From contig OZ248348.1 of assembly GCA_965234545.1 (NCBI GenBank), forward strand, positions 1,054,001 through 1,118,000: a DNA stretch of 64,000 nt. The letters are read 5' to 3'. The position numbers and the translations under genes are program-made. Numbering within the stretch: the first letter of the stretch is position 1; each line of letters opens with the position of its first letter. The notes beneath the pieces are model-generated. The model did no database searches, was not told where the DNA came from, and worked only from the letters and a program-made list of their open reading frames with translations. The stretch is from Methylotenera sp965234545 (GTDB lineage: Bacteria; Pseudomonadota; Gammaproteobacteria; Burkholderiales; Methylophilaceae). This document shows positions 6,937 to 15,083 of this stretch, one piece after another.

Positions 6937-8526
6937 ATGACCACCCACTCAAAAATACTTATTTTGGATTTTGGCTCACAAGTCACCCAACTGATTGCTC
7001 GCCGCGTACGCGAAGCACACGTTTACTGTGAAATTCACCCGTGTGACGTGAGCGATGAGTTTGTGCGAAATTTTGGCGCCGATGGCGTGATACTGTCCGG
7101 CAGTCATGCCAGCGTGTACGAAGACGAAACCGACTTTGCACCACAAGCTACTTTTGAACTGGGCGTGCCGGTATTGGGCATATGCTATGGCATGCAAACC
7201 ATGGCGCAACAACTGGGTGGCAAGGTGGAAGCCGGGCATAAGCGTGAATTTGGCTATGCCGAAATTCGTGCGCACGGCCATTCGGCGCTATTTAAAGACC
7301 TACAAGATCGCAGCAATGCGGACGGCCACGGCCTATTGGACGTATGGATGAGTCACGGTGACAAAGTCACCGAACTGCCTCCCAATTTTAAAGTGATCGC
7401 CAGCAACGACAGCACCCCTATCGCGGCCTTCGCCGATGAAGAGCGGCGCTTTTATGGCGTGCAATTCCACCCGGAAGTCACCCACACCAAATTAGGCCAA
7501 GCCATGCTAGAACGTTTTGTGCTGGGCATATGCCAAGCCAAACCGGACTGGATCATGGGCGACTACATCAGCGAAGCGGTGGCTAAAATTAAAGCCCAGG
7601 TTGGCGACGAAGAAGTGATTTTAGGCTTGTCCGGTGGCGTTGATTCGAGCGTGGCGGCAGCCCTTATCCACCGCGCCATTGGCGACCAACTGACTTGTGT
7701 GTTTGTCGATCATGGCTTATTGCGCCTCAATGAAGGCGACATGGTCATGGACATGTTTGCCGGACGCTTGCATGTTAAAGTCATCCGCATCGATGCCATG
7801 GACCAGTTTATGGGCCATTTAGCTGGCGTCAGCGAGCCCGAAGCCAAGCGCAAGATAATAGGCCGCGAGTTTGTTGAAGTATTCCAAGCCGAAGCGAAAA
7901 AATTAGCCAATGCCAAATGGCTGGCGCAAGGCACCATCTACCCAGACGTGATTGAATCGGGCGGCGCCAAATCGAAAAAAGCCGTCACCATTAAAAGTCA
8001 CCATAACGTAGGCGGCTTGCCAGCTAGCTTGGGCTTAAAATTACTGGAGCCCCTGCGCGACTTATTTAAAGACGAAGTGCGCGAATTGGGCGTAGCGCTT
8101 GGTTTGCCGCATGACATGGTCTACCGCCACCCCTTCCCAGGCCCAGGCTTGGGCGTGCGCATCTTGGGTGAAGTGAAGCAAAACTACGCCGACTTGCTGC
8201 GCCGTGCCGATGCCATTTTTATAGAAGAATTACGCAACACCGTGGATGCGAAAACTGGCCAGACTTGGTACGCCCTAACCAGCCAAGCCTTCGCGGTATT
8301 TTTACCGGTCAAATCGGTAGGCGTGATGGGCGATGGCCGCACTTACGATTACGTCGTGGCATTGCGTGCCGTGGTGACCAGCGACTTTATGACCGCGCAT
8401 TGGGCGGAACTGCCTTACGATTTATTGGGCCGGGTATCCAATCGCATCATCAACGAAGTACGGGGCATTAATCGCGTGGTGTACGATATTTCTGGCAAGC
8501 CACCTGCCACCATAGAGTGGGAGTAA
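6937..8526 (+). CDS. guaA: GMP synthase (glutamine-hydrolysing)
   Basis: GuaA aminates XMP to GMP using glutamine and ATP. The 529 residues contain a class I amidotransferase domain (about 1-200) with the nucleophile in GICYGMQ (Cys83) and the catalytic HPE in FHPEVTHT. The ATP pyrophosphatase domain starts near 205 with the P-loop GLSGGVDSS. The dimerisation domain ends with RVVYDISGKPPATIEWE, as in the family. No anomaly seen. It follows guaB in the order usual for proteobacteria. Confidence 0.98.
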   Translation: MTTHSKILILDFGSQVTQLIARRVREAHVYCEIHPCDVSDEFVRNFGADGVILSGSHASVYEDETDFAPQATFELGVPVLGICYGMQTMAQQLGGKVEAGHKREFGYAEIRAHGHSALFKDLQDRSNADGHGLLDVWMSHGDKVTELPPNFKVIASNDSTPIAAFADEERRFYGVQFHPEVTHTKLGQAMLERFVLGICQAKPDWIMGDYISEAVAKIKAQVGDEEVILGLSGGVDSSVAAALIHRAIGDQLTCVFVDHGLLRLNEGDMVMDMFAGRLHVKVIRIDAMDQFMGHLAGVSEPEAKRKIIGREFVEVFQAEAKKLANAKWLAQGTIYPDVIESGGAKSKKAVTIKSHHNVGGLPASLGLKLLEPLRDLFKDEVRELGVALGLPHDMVYRHPFPGPGLGVRILGEVKQNYADLLRRADAIFIEELRNTVDAKTGQTWYALTSQAFAVFLPVKSVGVMGDGRTYDYVVALRAVVTSDFMTAHWAELPYDLLGRVSNRIINEVRGINRVVYDISGKPPATIEWE

Positions 8527-8528
8527 TC

Positions 8529-9035
8529 ATGAGCCGCGCCTTTGTTAATGAAGAACGTTTTGAGCAAGCCGGTGGCGAGGAATTGGTCGATCGGCCAATT
8601 AGCGAATTTGCTAATTACGTGACGCCCACGGGTGCTTTGGAATTGCAATCCCTAGAAACCGCCTTGATGGCCGAGCTGGCCCCCTTAAAACAATCAGCAG
8701 AAGACACTTTCAATAAAGACAAAGTGGCGGAACTTGAGCGCGACTTACGCTACGTCAGAGCCCGATTAGACACCGCCATCCTAGTCGACCCGGCCGGACA
8801 AAACCATGAAACCGTATTGTTTGGCGCCAGTGTCACTGTGCAAGACGATGCAGGCCAGACCCATTGCTTTCACATCGTCGGTGAAGACGAAGCCGATGCC
8901 GGCGTCAATAAAGTCAGCTACGTGTCACCCTTAGCCAAATCGCTAATTGGCCAAAAAGTGGGAGATAACGTAACCTGGTTGCGCCCTGCCGGCAACCTTA
9001 ATTTAGAAATTCTGGACATACACTACCCCACATGA
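8529..9035 (+). CDS. GreA/GreB-family transcription elongation factor
   Basis: A 168-residue protein of the GreA/GreB fold. The N-terminal half is a predicted coiled-coil hairpin (about 35-85), the part that enters the RNA polymerase secondary channel; the C-terminal half is an FKBP-like domain with FGASVTVQDD and VSYVSPLAKSLIGQKVGD. It is more divergent than GreA or GreB, and the usual acidic tip pair is not obvious, so transcript cleavage activity is uncertain. An ATG at 8517 lies inside guaA; ATG 8529 begins the family motif MSRAFV. It overlaps the nitroreductase start by four bases. Confidence 0.85.
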   Translation: MSRAFVNEERFEQAGGEELVDRPISEFANYVTPTGALELQSLETALMAELAPLKQSAEDTFNKDKVAELERDLRYVRARLDTAILVDPAGQNHETVLFGASVTVQDDAGQTHCFHIVGEDEADAGVNKVSYVSPLAKSLIGQKVGDNVTWLRPAGNLNLEILDIHYPT

Positions 9036-9634
9036 ACGTCAATCAAGCCATAGTAGAGCGCCGCTCGGTCAAGGTCTACGACCCACATCATAAAATGACA
9101 GAGCAAGAAATTAGCGAGCTCATGGCTTTAGCCATGCTGTCGCCCACTGCCTTTAATATTCAAAATTGGCGCTTCGTGTTGGTGACTGACCCTGTGCTGC
9201 GTCAGCAAATACGGGCGGTTAGCTGGAATCAAGCACAAGTCGAAGAAGCCTCCTTGCTCATCGTATTGACTGCCGATTTAAACGCTTGGGCTAAACAACC
9301 CGAACGCTATTGGAAAAATGCGCCTAAAGCCGCCTCCGACGTGTTGGTGCCCATGATAGGTCACTACTACCAAAGCAACGATCAGGTGCAACGCGATGAA
9401 GCAATGCGTTCTTGCGGCATGGCGGCCACCACTCTCATGCTGGCTGCCAAGGAAATGGGTTACGACACCTGCCCCATGGACGGATTTGATTTCGCGGCCG
9501 TGAGCAAACTGCTTAATCTCCCGGCGGACCACATTCCAACCATGTTCGTCGTGGTAGGCAAAGCCTTAAAGGCAGCAGCGCCACGCGGCGGTCAATTAGC
9601 CATGGACGAAGTCGTCGTTTACAACCAATTTTAA
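9032..9634 (+). CDS. Nitroreductase-family flavoprotein
   Basis: A 200-residue FMN-dependent oxidoreductase of the nitroreductase superfamily. The opening IVERRSVKVYDP holds the FMN phosphate-binding arginines; LSPTAFNIQNWRF is the FMN ring contact loop, and GMAATTLMLAAKEMGYDTCPM the conserved helix and loop. The substrate cannot be told; quinones, nitroaromatics and related acceptors are known for the family. Its start overlaps the Gre-family stop (ATGA), so both are one transcription unit after guaA. Confidence 0.88.
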   Translation: MNVNQAIVERRSVKVYDPHHKMTEQEISELMALAMLSPTAFNIQNWRFVLVTDPVLRQQIRAVSWNQAQVEEASLLIVLTADLNAWAKQPERYWKNAPKAASDVLVPMIGHYYQSNDQVQRDEAMRSCGMAATTLMLAAKEMGYDTCPMDGFDFAAVSKLLNLPADHIPTMFVVVGKALKAAAPRGGQLAMDEVVVYNQF

Positions 9635-9682
9635 CCAATCCGTAGGGGTGCCCCTCCTACACAACACTCTTAAGGGTTCAAT

Positions 9683-11278
9683 GTGTTAATCAGCAACAAC
9701 ATCACCGTGCAATTTGGCGCCAAGCCGCTGTTTGAAAATGTCTCCGTCAAATTTGGCGACAACAACCGTTACGGTTTGATTGGCGCGAACGGCTGCGGCA
9801 AATCCACCTACATGAAAGTATTGGCTGGGGTATTAACACCCAGCGCCGGTAACGTGGCCATAGACAGCCACGAACGCATGGCGTTTTTACGCCAAGACCA
9901 ATTTGCCTACGAAGACCAGCGCGTGCTGGACGTGGTGATGATGGGCCACGAACAAATGTGGAAGGCCAACCAAGAAAAAAATGCCATCTACGCTAATTTG
10001 GAAGCCACGGAAGACGACTACATGCGCGCTGCCGAGCTAGAGGGCGTATATGCCGAATACGACGGCTATACCGCCGAAGCACGTGCCGGCGAATTATTAT
10101 TGGGCGTGGGTATCCCCATTGAGCAGCACAATGGCTTGATGAGTGCCGTGGCACCCGGTTGGAAGCTGCGCGTGTTATTAGTCCAAGCCTTATTCTCTAA
10201 CCCAGACATATTGCTACTCGATGAGCCAACCAACAACTTGGACATCAACACCATACGCTGGTTAGAAGACGTGTTAAACAACCGCGATTGCACCATGATC
10301 ATCATTTCGCATGACAGGCACTTTTTAAACCAAGTGTGCACGCATACCTGCGACATGGACTACGGCAAAATTGCCATGTACCCAGGCAATTACGACGATT
10401 ACATGGAAGCGAGCACCGCTGCGCGCGCCCAACAAGCCAAAGACAACGACAAAGCCAAACAGCAAGTGGCGGATTTACAGGACTTTGTGCGCCGCTTCTC
10501 GGCCAACGCCTCTAAAGCCAAACAAGCCACCAGCCGCGCCAAGCAAATCGATAAAATTAAAATTGAAGAATTCAAGCCGTCTTCACGTCAGTACCCCTTT
10601 ATCCGCTTTGAATACGACGAGCGCGAAAAACTTTACCGCAATGCCGTGGAAATCAAAAAACTTAGCCACGGCTTTGATAAAACCCTGTTTAACGACGTCA
10701 GCATGATGTTTGAAGCCGGTGAAAAAGTCGCCATCATTGGTGAAAACGGTATTGGTAAAACCACGTTTTTACGCTGCTTAGCCGGGGATTTGTCGCCTAA
10801 GCACGGTGAGGTGAAATGGGCAGAAAAAGCCAACATAGGCTATTTTGCTCAAGACCACGAATACGAATTTGAGCAAGGTGAAGACTTGTTTGAATGGATG
10901 TCACGCTTCAGGCAAGTGGGCGACGACGACCAAGTGGTACGCAGCATGCTAGGTCGCTTATTATTTGGCGGCGACGATACCAAAAAATCCGTCAAAGTCC
11001 TATCCGGTGGGGAAAAGGGCCGCATGCTCTACGGCAAAATGATGTTAGGTCGCACCAACGTCATGCTGATGGATGAGCCGACCAACCACATGGACATGGA
11101 ATCCATCGAAGCGCTTAACACCGCCTTGGATAAATACAAAGGCACGCTGTTCTTTGTCAGCCATGACCGCGAATTTGTTAGCTCCATTGCCACCCGCATT
11201 ATAGAAATCAAAGCCGACGGCATAGTCGATTTCAGCGGCAATTACGAGGATTACCTAGCCAGCCAAGGCGTCGAGTAA
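9683..11278 (+). CDS. ybiT: ABC-F family ATPase, YbiT type
   Basis: ABC-F proteins are soluble twin-ATPase factors that act on ribosomes. The 531 residues carry two ABC domains with Walker A GANGCGKST (about 36-44) and GENGIGKTT (about 356-364), Walker B LLLDEPTNNLD and LMDEPTNHMD, and a charged interdomain linker near 240-310. The first domain has APGWKLR in place of LSGGQ, which is characteristic of YbiT; the second has LSGGEKGR. The start is GTG at 9683 with AAGGG six bases before. The protein lacks membrane segments. The precise cellular task of YbiT is only partly known. Confidence 0.93.
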   Translation: MLISNNITVQFGAKPLFENVSVKFGDNNRYGLIGANGCGKSTYMKVLAGVLTPSAGNVAIDSHERMAFLRQDQFAYEDQRVLDVVMMGHEQMWKANQEKNAIYANLEATEDDYMRAAELEGVYAEYDGYTAEARAGELLLGVGIPIEQHNGLMSAVAPGWKLRVLLVQALFSNPDILLLDEPTNNLDINTIRWLEDVLNNRDCTMIIISHDRHFLNQVCTHTCDMDYGKIAMYPGNYDDYMEASTAARAQQAKDNDKAKQQVADLQDFVRRFSANASKAKQATSRAKQIDKIKIEEFKPSSRQYPFIRFEYDEREKLYRNAVEIKKLSHGFDKTLFNDVSMMFEAGEKVAIIGENGIGKTTFLRCLAGDLSPKHGEVKWAEKANIGYFAQDHEYEFEQGEDLFEWMSRFRQVGDDDQVVRSMLGRLLFGGDDTKKSVKVLSGGEKGRMLYGKMMLGRTNVMLMDEPTNHMDMESIEALNTALDKYKGTLFFVSHDREFVSSIATRIIEIKADGIVDFSGNYEDYLASQGVE

Positions 11279-11298
11279 TCTCTCAACATGCGCCTGAC

Positions 11299-11340
11299 TT
11301 GATGTATATCAATGCAGGCGCGAGGTGAAAAGTTCATATT
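11299..11340 (+). promoter_or_regulatory. FNR/ANR-type box in class II promoter spacing
   Basis: TTGAT-GTAT-ATCAA at 11299-11312 matches the FNR/ANR consensus (TTGAT-N4-ATCAA) at every defined position. A centre at 11305.5 placed at -41.5 predicts a start at 11347 and a -10 box at 11335-11340, where CATATT matches four of six. The promoter reads toward the 48-residue membrane protein at 11385. A CACTGC/GCAGTG hairpin (11347-11364) lies in the predicted leader. Confidence 0.6.
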
Positions 11341-11384
11341 GATAAGCACTGCAATGATGCAGTGTTTGCCATAGGACTTTCATC

Positions 11385-11531
11385 ATGAAACTATTAACCG
11401 ATTTATTCTCTACTGCCTACGGCTTACAAAGCTTGGCTGTGATTGCCTTTGTCTTAGTCATGGTGGTGTTCTTTTCCGTGTACTTCAAGCGCCACATGGA
11501 CCAAGATGCTAAAAACGCCGGATTAAAATAG
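11385..11531 (+). CDS. DUF3149-type small membrane protein (48 residues)
   Basis: This short frame is easily missed. It opens with MKLLTDLFSTAYGLQSLAVI, the pattern of DUF3149 proteins, and has one membrane helix at about 17-33 followed by a basic and polar tail (YFKRHMDQDAKNAG). GGAC before the ATG is a weak ribosome site. Function is unknown; related small proteins are often near respiratory genes. The FNR-type box ahead suggests expression under low oxygen. A bidirectional terminator follows at once. Confidence 0.78.
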   Translation: MKLLTDLFSTAYGLQSLAVIAFVLVMVVFFSVYFKRHMDQDAKNAGLK

Positions 11532-11550
11532 CCCCACCCAAGAATTAAAT

Positions 11551-11590
11551 AAATAAACCCAGCCACTTGCGTGGACTGGGTTTATTTTAT
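11551..11590. terminator. Bidirectional intrinsic terminator
   Basis: Arms 11551-11566 and 11571-11587 form a GC core (CCCAG, CCAC) with A-rich left and T-rich right flanks, so it can act on both strands. It lies between the DUF3149 gene (plus) and typA (minus), which converge. Confidence 0.8.
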
Positions 11591-11603
11591 TGCTAAGCTA
11601 ATT

Positions 11604-11631
11604 AAGCTTAAATTAGCGCTAATTTAAGCTT
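11604..11631. repeat. Perfect 28-base palindrome overlapping the typA stop
   Basis: The sequence from AAGCTT at 11604 to AAGCTT at 11631 is its own reverse complement around AGCGCT. It contains the typA stop codon (11624-11626). In RNA it would form a tight hairpin ahead of the terminator at 11551-11590. It may protect the typA mRNA end or be a protein site; neither is shown. Confidence 0.75.
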
Positions 11632-13453
11632 TATTGGTGCCAGCGCGTTTACGCTCGTTTTCCGTTAAATGGCGTTTGCGGATACGTATGGTTTTTGGGG
11701 TGATTTCCACCAACTCATCGTCATCAATAAACTCCACCGCCGATTCCAATGACAAGGCGATAGGTGTAATCAAGCGCACCGCTTCATCGGTACCAGAGGA
11801 ACGCACGTTGGTCAGTTGTTTACCTTTAATCGGGTTCACCACCAAGTCGTTATCACGGCTGTGCACGCCTATGATCATGCCTTCGTACAATTTATCGCCT
11901 GGCACAGAGAACATTTTTCCGCGGTCTTGCAATTTCCATAAGGCGTAAGCCACGGCCTCGCCTTTTTCAGCGGAAATCAACACGCCATTACGGCGACCTG
12001 GCATGTCGGCTTTCACCGGGGCGTATTCATCAAACACGTGGCCCATTAAGCCGGTGCCGCGTGTCATGGTTAAAAATTCGCCTTGGAAACCAATCAAACC
12101 ACGCGCTGGAATTTTGTATTCCAAACGGGTACGGCCGTTACCATCGGATTCCATGTTAAGCATTTCACCACGGCGGCGGCCCAATTCTTCCATGGCTGCA
12201 CCTTGATGCTCGTCTTCTAAATCGACAGTGAGAATTTCATACGGCTCGCATTTTTCACCGTTGATTTCGCGAAACACCACTTTTGGTTTACCCACGGCCA
12301 TTTCAAAGCCTTCACGGCGCATGGTTTCCAACAAAATAGTTAGGTGCAATTCACCGCGACCGGATACGCGGAACACGTCGGCGTCTTCGGTTTCTTCTAC
12401 GCGCAAGGCCACGTTAACCAACAATTCTTTGGTTAAGCGATCACGGATTTGACGGGATGTGACGAATTTACCTTCGGTGCCGGCTAACGGTGAGGTGTTC
12501 ACCATGAAGTCCATGCTCAAGGTAGGCTCGTCCACACCTAGATGCGGCAAGCCCACTGGGTTTTCACGATCGCAAATGGTAAAGCCTATGCCGATGTCGT
12601 CTAAACCAGAAATGATGACGATGTCACCGGCTTCGGCGTCTTCAACTGGCACGCGCTCCAAGCCTTGGAAACCCAAGACCTGATTAATCTTACCCATGGC
12701 CACTTGCTTGTCGCCATTCATGATGGTCACGGCCTGGCCGGTTTTAATTTTACCGTTGCTCACACGACCCACGCCTAAACGGCCGGTATACGTCGAGTAA
12801 TCCAAAGCGGAAATTTGCATTTGCAATGGCGCTTTGCTGTCGCCGGCAGGTGGCGACACGTGTTTAAGTATGGTGTCGAATAAGGCGCGCATGTTGTCTG
12901 AAGGCGTCTTCATATCCAACATGGCGTAACCATTAATGGCTGACGCATAGACAATAGGGAAATCCAACTGGTCGTCATTGGCACCCAAGTTAGCAAACAA
13001 ATCAAAGGTTTGGTTGATTACCCAATCGGTACGCGAACCCGGGCGGTCCACTTTATTAATCACGACTATGGGTTTCAAACCTAAGGCCAAGGCTTTCTTC
13101 GTCACGAAACGGGTTTGAGGCATAGGGCCTTCAACCGCATCCACCAACAACACCACGCCATCCACCATGCCTAATACGCGCTCTACTTCACCACCAAAGT
13201 CCGCATGGCCAGGGGTGTCCACAATGTTAATGCGCGTGCCTTCGTAAACCAAGGCGGTGTTTTTCGCCAAAATGGTAATGCCGCGTTCTTTCTCTAGATC
13301 GTTAGAGTCCATGACGCGCTCCACCACTGCGTGGTGAGCAGCAAAGGTGCCGGCTTGTTGGAGAAGCTTGTCTACCATGGTGGTTTTACCGTGGTCAACG
13401 TGGGCAATGATGGCGACGTTTCTTAAATTCCTGCTGCTAGGGGTGCTTGACAT
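11624..13453 (-). CDS. typA: Ribosome-associated GTPase TypA/BipA
   Basis: TypA (BipA) is a translational GTPase needed for ribosome assembly and stress or cold adaptation. It has 609 residues, the normal length. G-domain motifs are AHVDHGKTT (G1, about 16-24), RGITI (G2), DTPGHADF (G3) and NKVD (G4). The C-terminal half includes GRGELHL and the BipA-specific tail with VRSSGTDEAVRL. The gene stands alone on the minus strand, convergent with the DUF3149 gene and divergent from the Fur-controlled operon. Confidence 0.98.
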   Translation of the reverse strand: MSSTPSSRNLRNVAIIAHVDHGKTTMVDKLLQQAGTFAAHHAVVERVMDSNDLEKERGITILAKNTALVYEGTRINIVDTPGHADFGGEVERVLGMVDGVVLLVDAVEGPMPQTRFVTKKALALGLKPIVVINKVDRPGSRTDWVINQTFDLFANLGANDDQLDFPIVYASAINGYAMLDMKTPSDNMRALFDTILKHVSPPAGDSKAPLQMQISALDYSTYTGRLGVGRVSNGKIKTGQAVTIMNGDKQVAMGKINQVLGFQGLERVPVEDAEAGDIVIISGLDDIGIGFTICDRENPVGLPHLGVDEPTLSMDFMVNTSPLAGTEGKFVTSRQIRDRLTKELLVNVALRVEETEDADVFRVSGRGELHLTILLETMRREGFEMAVGKPKVVFREINGEKCEPYEILTVDLEDEHQGAAMEELGRRRGEMLNMESDGNGRTRLEYKIPARGLIGFQGEFLTMTRGTGLMGHVFDEYAPVKADMPGRRNGVLISAEKGEAVAYALWKLQDRGKMFSVPGDKLYEGMIIGVHSRDNDLVVNPIKGKQLTNVRSSGTDEAVRLITPIALSLESAVEFIDDDELVEITPKTIRIRKRHLTENERKRAGTNKA

Positions 13454-13555
13454 AGTGTGGAGCCAGTATTGAAAGGCCGCGATTTTAACATACTTAGCGC
13501 CTAATTAATTTTCAATATGGCGAAATATGCCCACTATGTTTTTTTTAATGCAGGC

Positions 13556-13588
13556 TTGACTAACTTAATGATAATGATTATCATTTGT
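13556..13588 (+). promoter_or_regulatory. Sigma70 promoter overlapped by a Fur box
   Basis: TTGACT (13556-13561), a 17-base spacer and TATCAT (13579-13584) form a good promoter. Within it, from 13570, GATAATGATTATCATT matches the Fur consensus core with a single change. Bound Fur-Fe would cover the -10 region, so the downstream four genes should be repressed in iron-rich cells. Confidence 0.8.
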
Positions 13589-13632
13589 AAATCAACTCAA
13601 CCCTTTACTAACGAAATTAATACAGGAAAAAA

Positions 13633-14523
13633 ATGACATTAGCATCGAAACACACCGCCCTGTCTCTAGCCACACTACTCATGTTTAGCGTCAGCCATGC
13701 CAACGCCGATGAAAACCTATTAGGTTATACCGTGGGTGCAGAAACCATACCGCAAGGTACATCAGAAGCCTATATGTGGTTAACCCATAAGGATGGCAAG
13801 CGTCGTGGTGACTACACCAGGCAAGAAATACGCATGGAATACGAATACGGCCTAAAAAATGATTTATCCGTTGCCGCTTATTTAAATGGCTATCGCCACG
13901 ACTACAGTTGTGGCGATGGTTGTGCTGGCCCGGTGGGCGCAGAAGAAATTAGCGGTAACCTCAACCAAACGCGTTTAAGCGGCTTTTCATTGGAAGCAAA
14001 AAAAATGCTGTTCTCCCCTTACAAGGACGATCTTGGCGTCGCGCTATACGGCGAAGTCACTTACGACTCCATAGACAGCATTACAGGCGAGCAAGGCAAT
14101 GGCTATGAATTGGAAACCAAAGTTATCTTTCAAAAACCCTACATGGACGGCCAAATGCAGTGGGTAAGCAATTTAGAAGTTGAAGCAGAATCCTGGCAAC
14201 CTAAAGGTGGCCAAAGCGAATATGCTGTTGCGCCACGCTTAAGAACCGGCTTGTCCTACCGTTTTACTGAAAATTGGAATATTGGTGTTGAAGGATGGGC
14301 CGATTTGGAAATACTCAATCCAGCAAACGGCGCATGGGAGTTTGACCACTGGGATGCCTTTGCTGGACCTAGCCTGCATTACGCCAATAAATCTTGGTGG
14401 GCTACTGTCACCGCCGTCACCCAAGTCGCAGGCTCTAACGAAGCCGATGGCAACAGCACAGGCAGGCATTTGGCCGACCATGAGAAAAATGAACTGCGCA
14501 TTAAAATGGGCTACAACTTTTAA
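13633..14523 (+). CDS. Outer-membrane beta-barrel protein, DUF6662-like
   Basis: A 296-residue protein with a Sec signal peptide (cleavage near HANA, residue 24) and a mature part of alternating strands that ends in aromatic phenylalanine (MGYNF), as outer-membrane barrels do. Recurrent segments such as GAETIPQGTSEAYMW, LSYRFTENWNIG and AGPSLHYANKSWWAT match what I recall of DUF6662 proteins. There is no TonB box or plug, so it is not a classical siderophore receptor. A CGDGC motif near residue 95 could form a disulfide. First gene of the Fur-controlled operon; AGGA precedes the ATG. A role in metal or electron-acceptor contact is inferred only. Confidence 0.75.
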   Translation: MTLASKHTALSLATLLMFSVSHANADENLLGYTVGAETIPQGTSEAYMWLTHKDGKRRGDYTRQEIRMEYEYGLKNDLSVAAYLNGYRHDYSCGDGCAGPVGAEEISGNLNQTRLSGFSLEAKKMLFSPYKDDLGVALYGEVTYDSIDSITGEQGNGYELETKVIFQKPYMDGQMQWVSNLEVEAESWQPKGGQSEYAVAPRLRTGLSYRFTENWNIGVEGWADLEILNPANGAWEFDHWDAFAGPSLHYANKSWWATVTAVTQVAGSNEADGNSTGRHLADHEKNELRIKMGYNF

Positions 14524-14534
14524 TTTTCCTTACC

Positions 14535-15077
14535 ATGAGATCTCTACCCCATTTAATGCTGCTTCCAGCCGCCGTGGTCATCACTTGCCCAGCCTACGCA
14601 CAAGAATATTTGTCGGTACCGCAAGCGCAAAAAATCCTGTTTAGTGAAGCGGATAGGTTTGTTGAAAGCCCTTTGCTGCTGACCGATAAACAACGCGACC
14701 AAATAGAGGACAGCGCAGGCGTCAGCCAGCGCTGGAAAAAACAGGACATTTGGCGTGCCGAAAAAGACGGAAAATTACTAGGCTGGTTTATTGTGGACAA
14801 TGTCATCGGTAAGCACGAATTCATAACCTATGCTACCGCCCTATCGCTAGATGGTAAGGTCAAGGGAGTGGAAATCCTAATCTACAAAGAAACTCGTGGC
14901 GATCAAATTAGAGAGGATAGCTGGCGTAAAACTTTGGTAGGAAAAACCTTAGCCGACCCATTTAAATTAGATAAAGATGTGCCCAACATCAGCGGTGCAA
15001 CCCTGTCCTGCCGAAATGTCATGAATGGGGTAAAACGCTTACTGGTTTTGCAAAAACTTTATCTAGAGCACGAGTAA
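14535..15077 (+). CDS. Periplasmic FMN-binding protein (covalent flavinylation site)
   Basis: A 180-residue protein with a signal peptide (cleavage after AYA, about 22) and a C-terminal FMN-binding domain (PF04205). The motif ISGAT at 152-156 is the ApbE target; the threonine at 156 should carry FMN through a phosphoester bond, as in NqrC and RnfG. The domain also shows DNVIGKHEFITYA and ETRGDQIREDSW. It follows the barrel gene by 11 bases and is followed by apbE in the same frame after one stop. It is best read as an extracytosolic flavin electron carrier; the acceptor is not known. Confidence 0.87.
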   Translation: MRSLPHLMLLPAAVVITCPAYAQEYLSVPQAQKILFSEADRFVESPLLLTDKQRDQIEDSAGVSQRWKKQDIWRAEKDGKLLGWFIVDNVIGKHEFITYATALSLDGKVKGVEILIYKETRGDQIREDSWRKTLVGKTLADPFKLDKDVPNISGATLSCRNVMNGVKRLLVLQKLYLEHE

Positions 15078-15083
15078 GCGCTT

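Noticed and set aside
9644..9662. GTAGG-CCTAC hairpin after the nitroreductase gene as a terminator
   Set aside because: No T-run follows, and the stem is short; it may be a chance or degenerate repeat.
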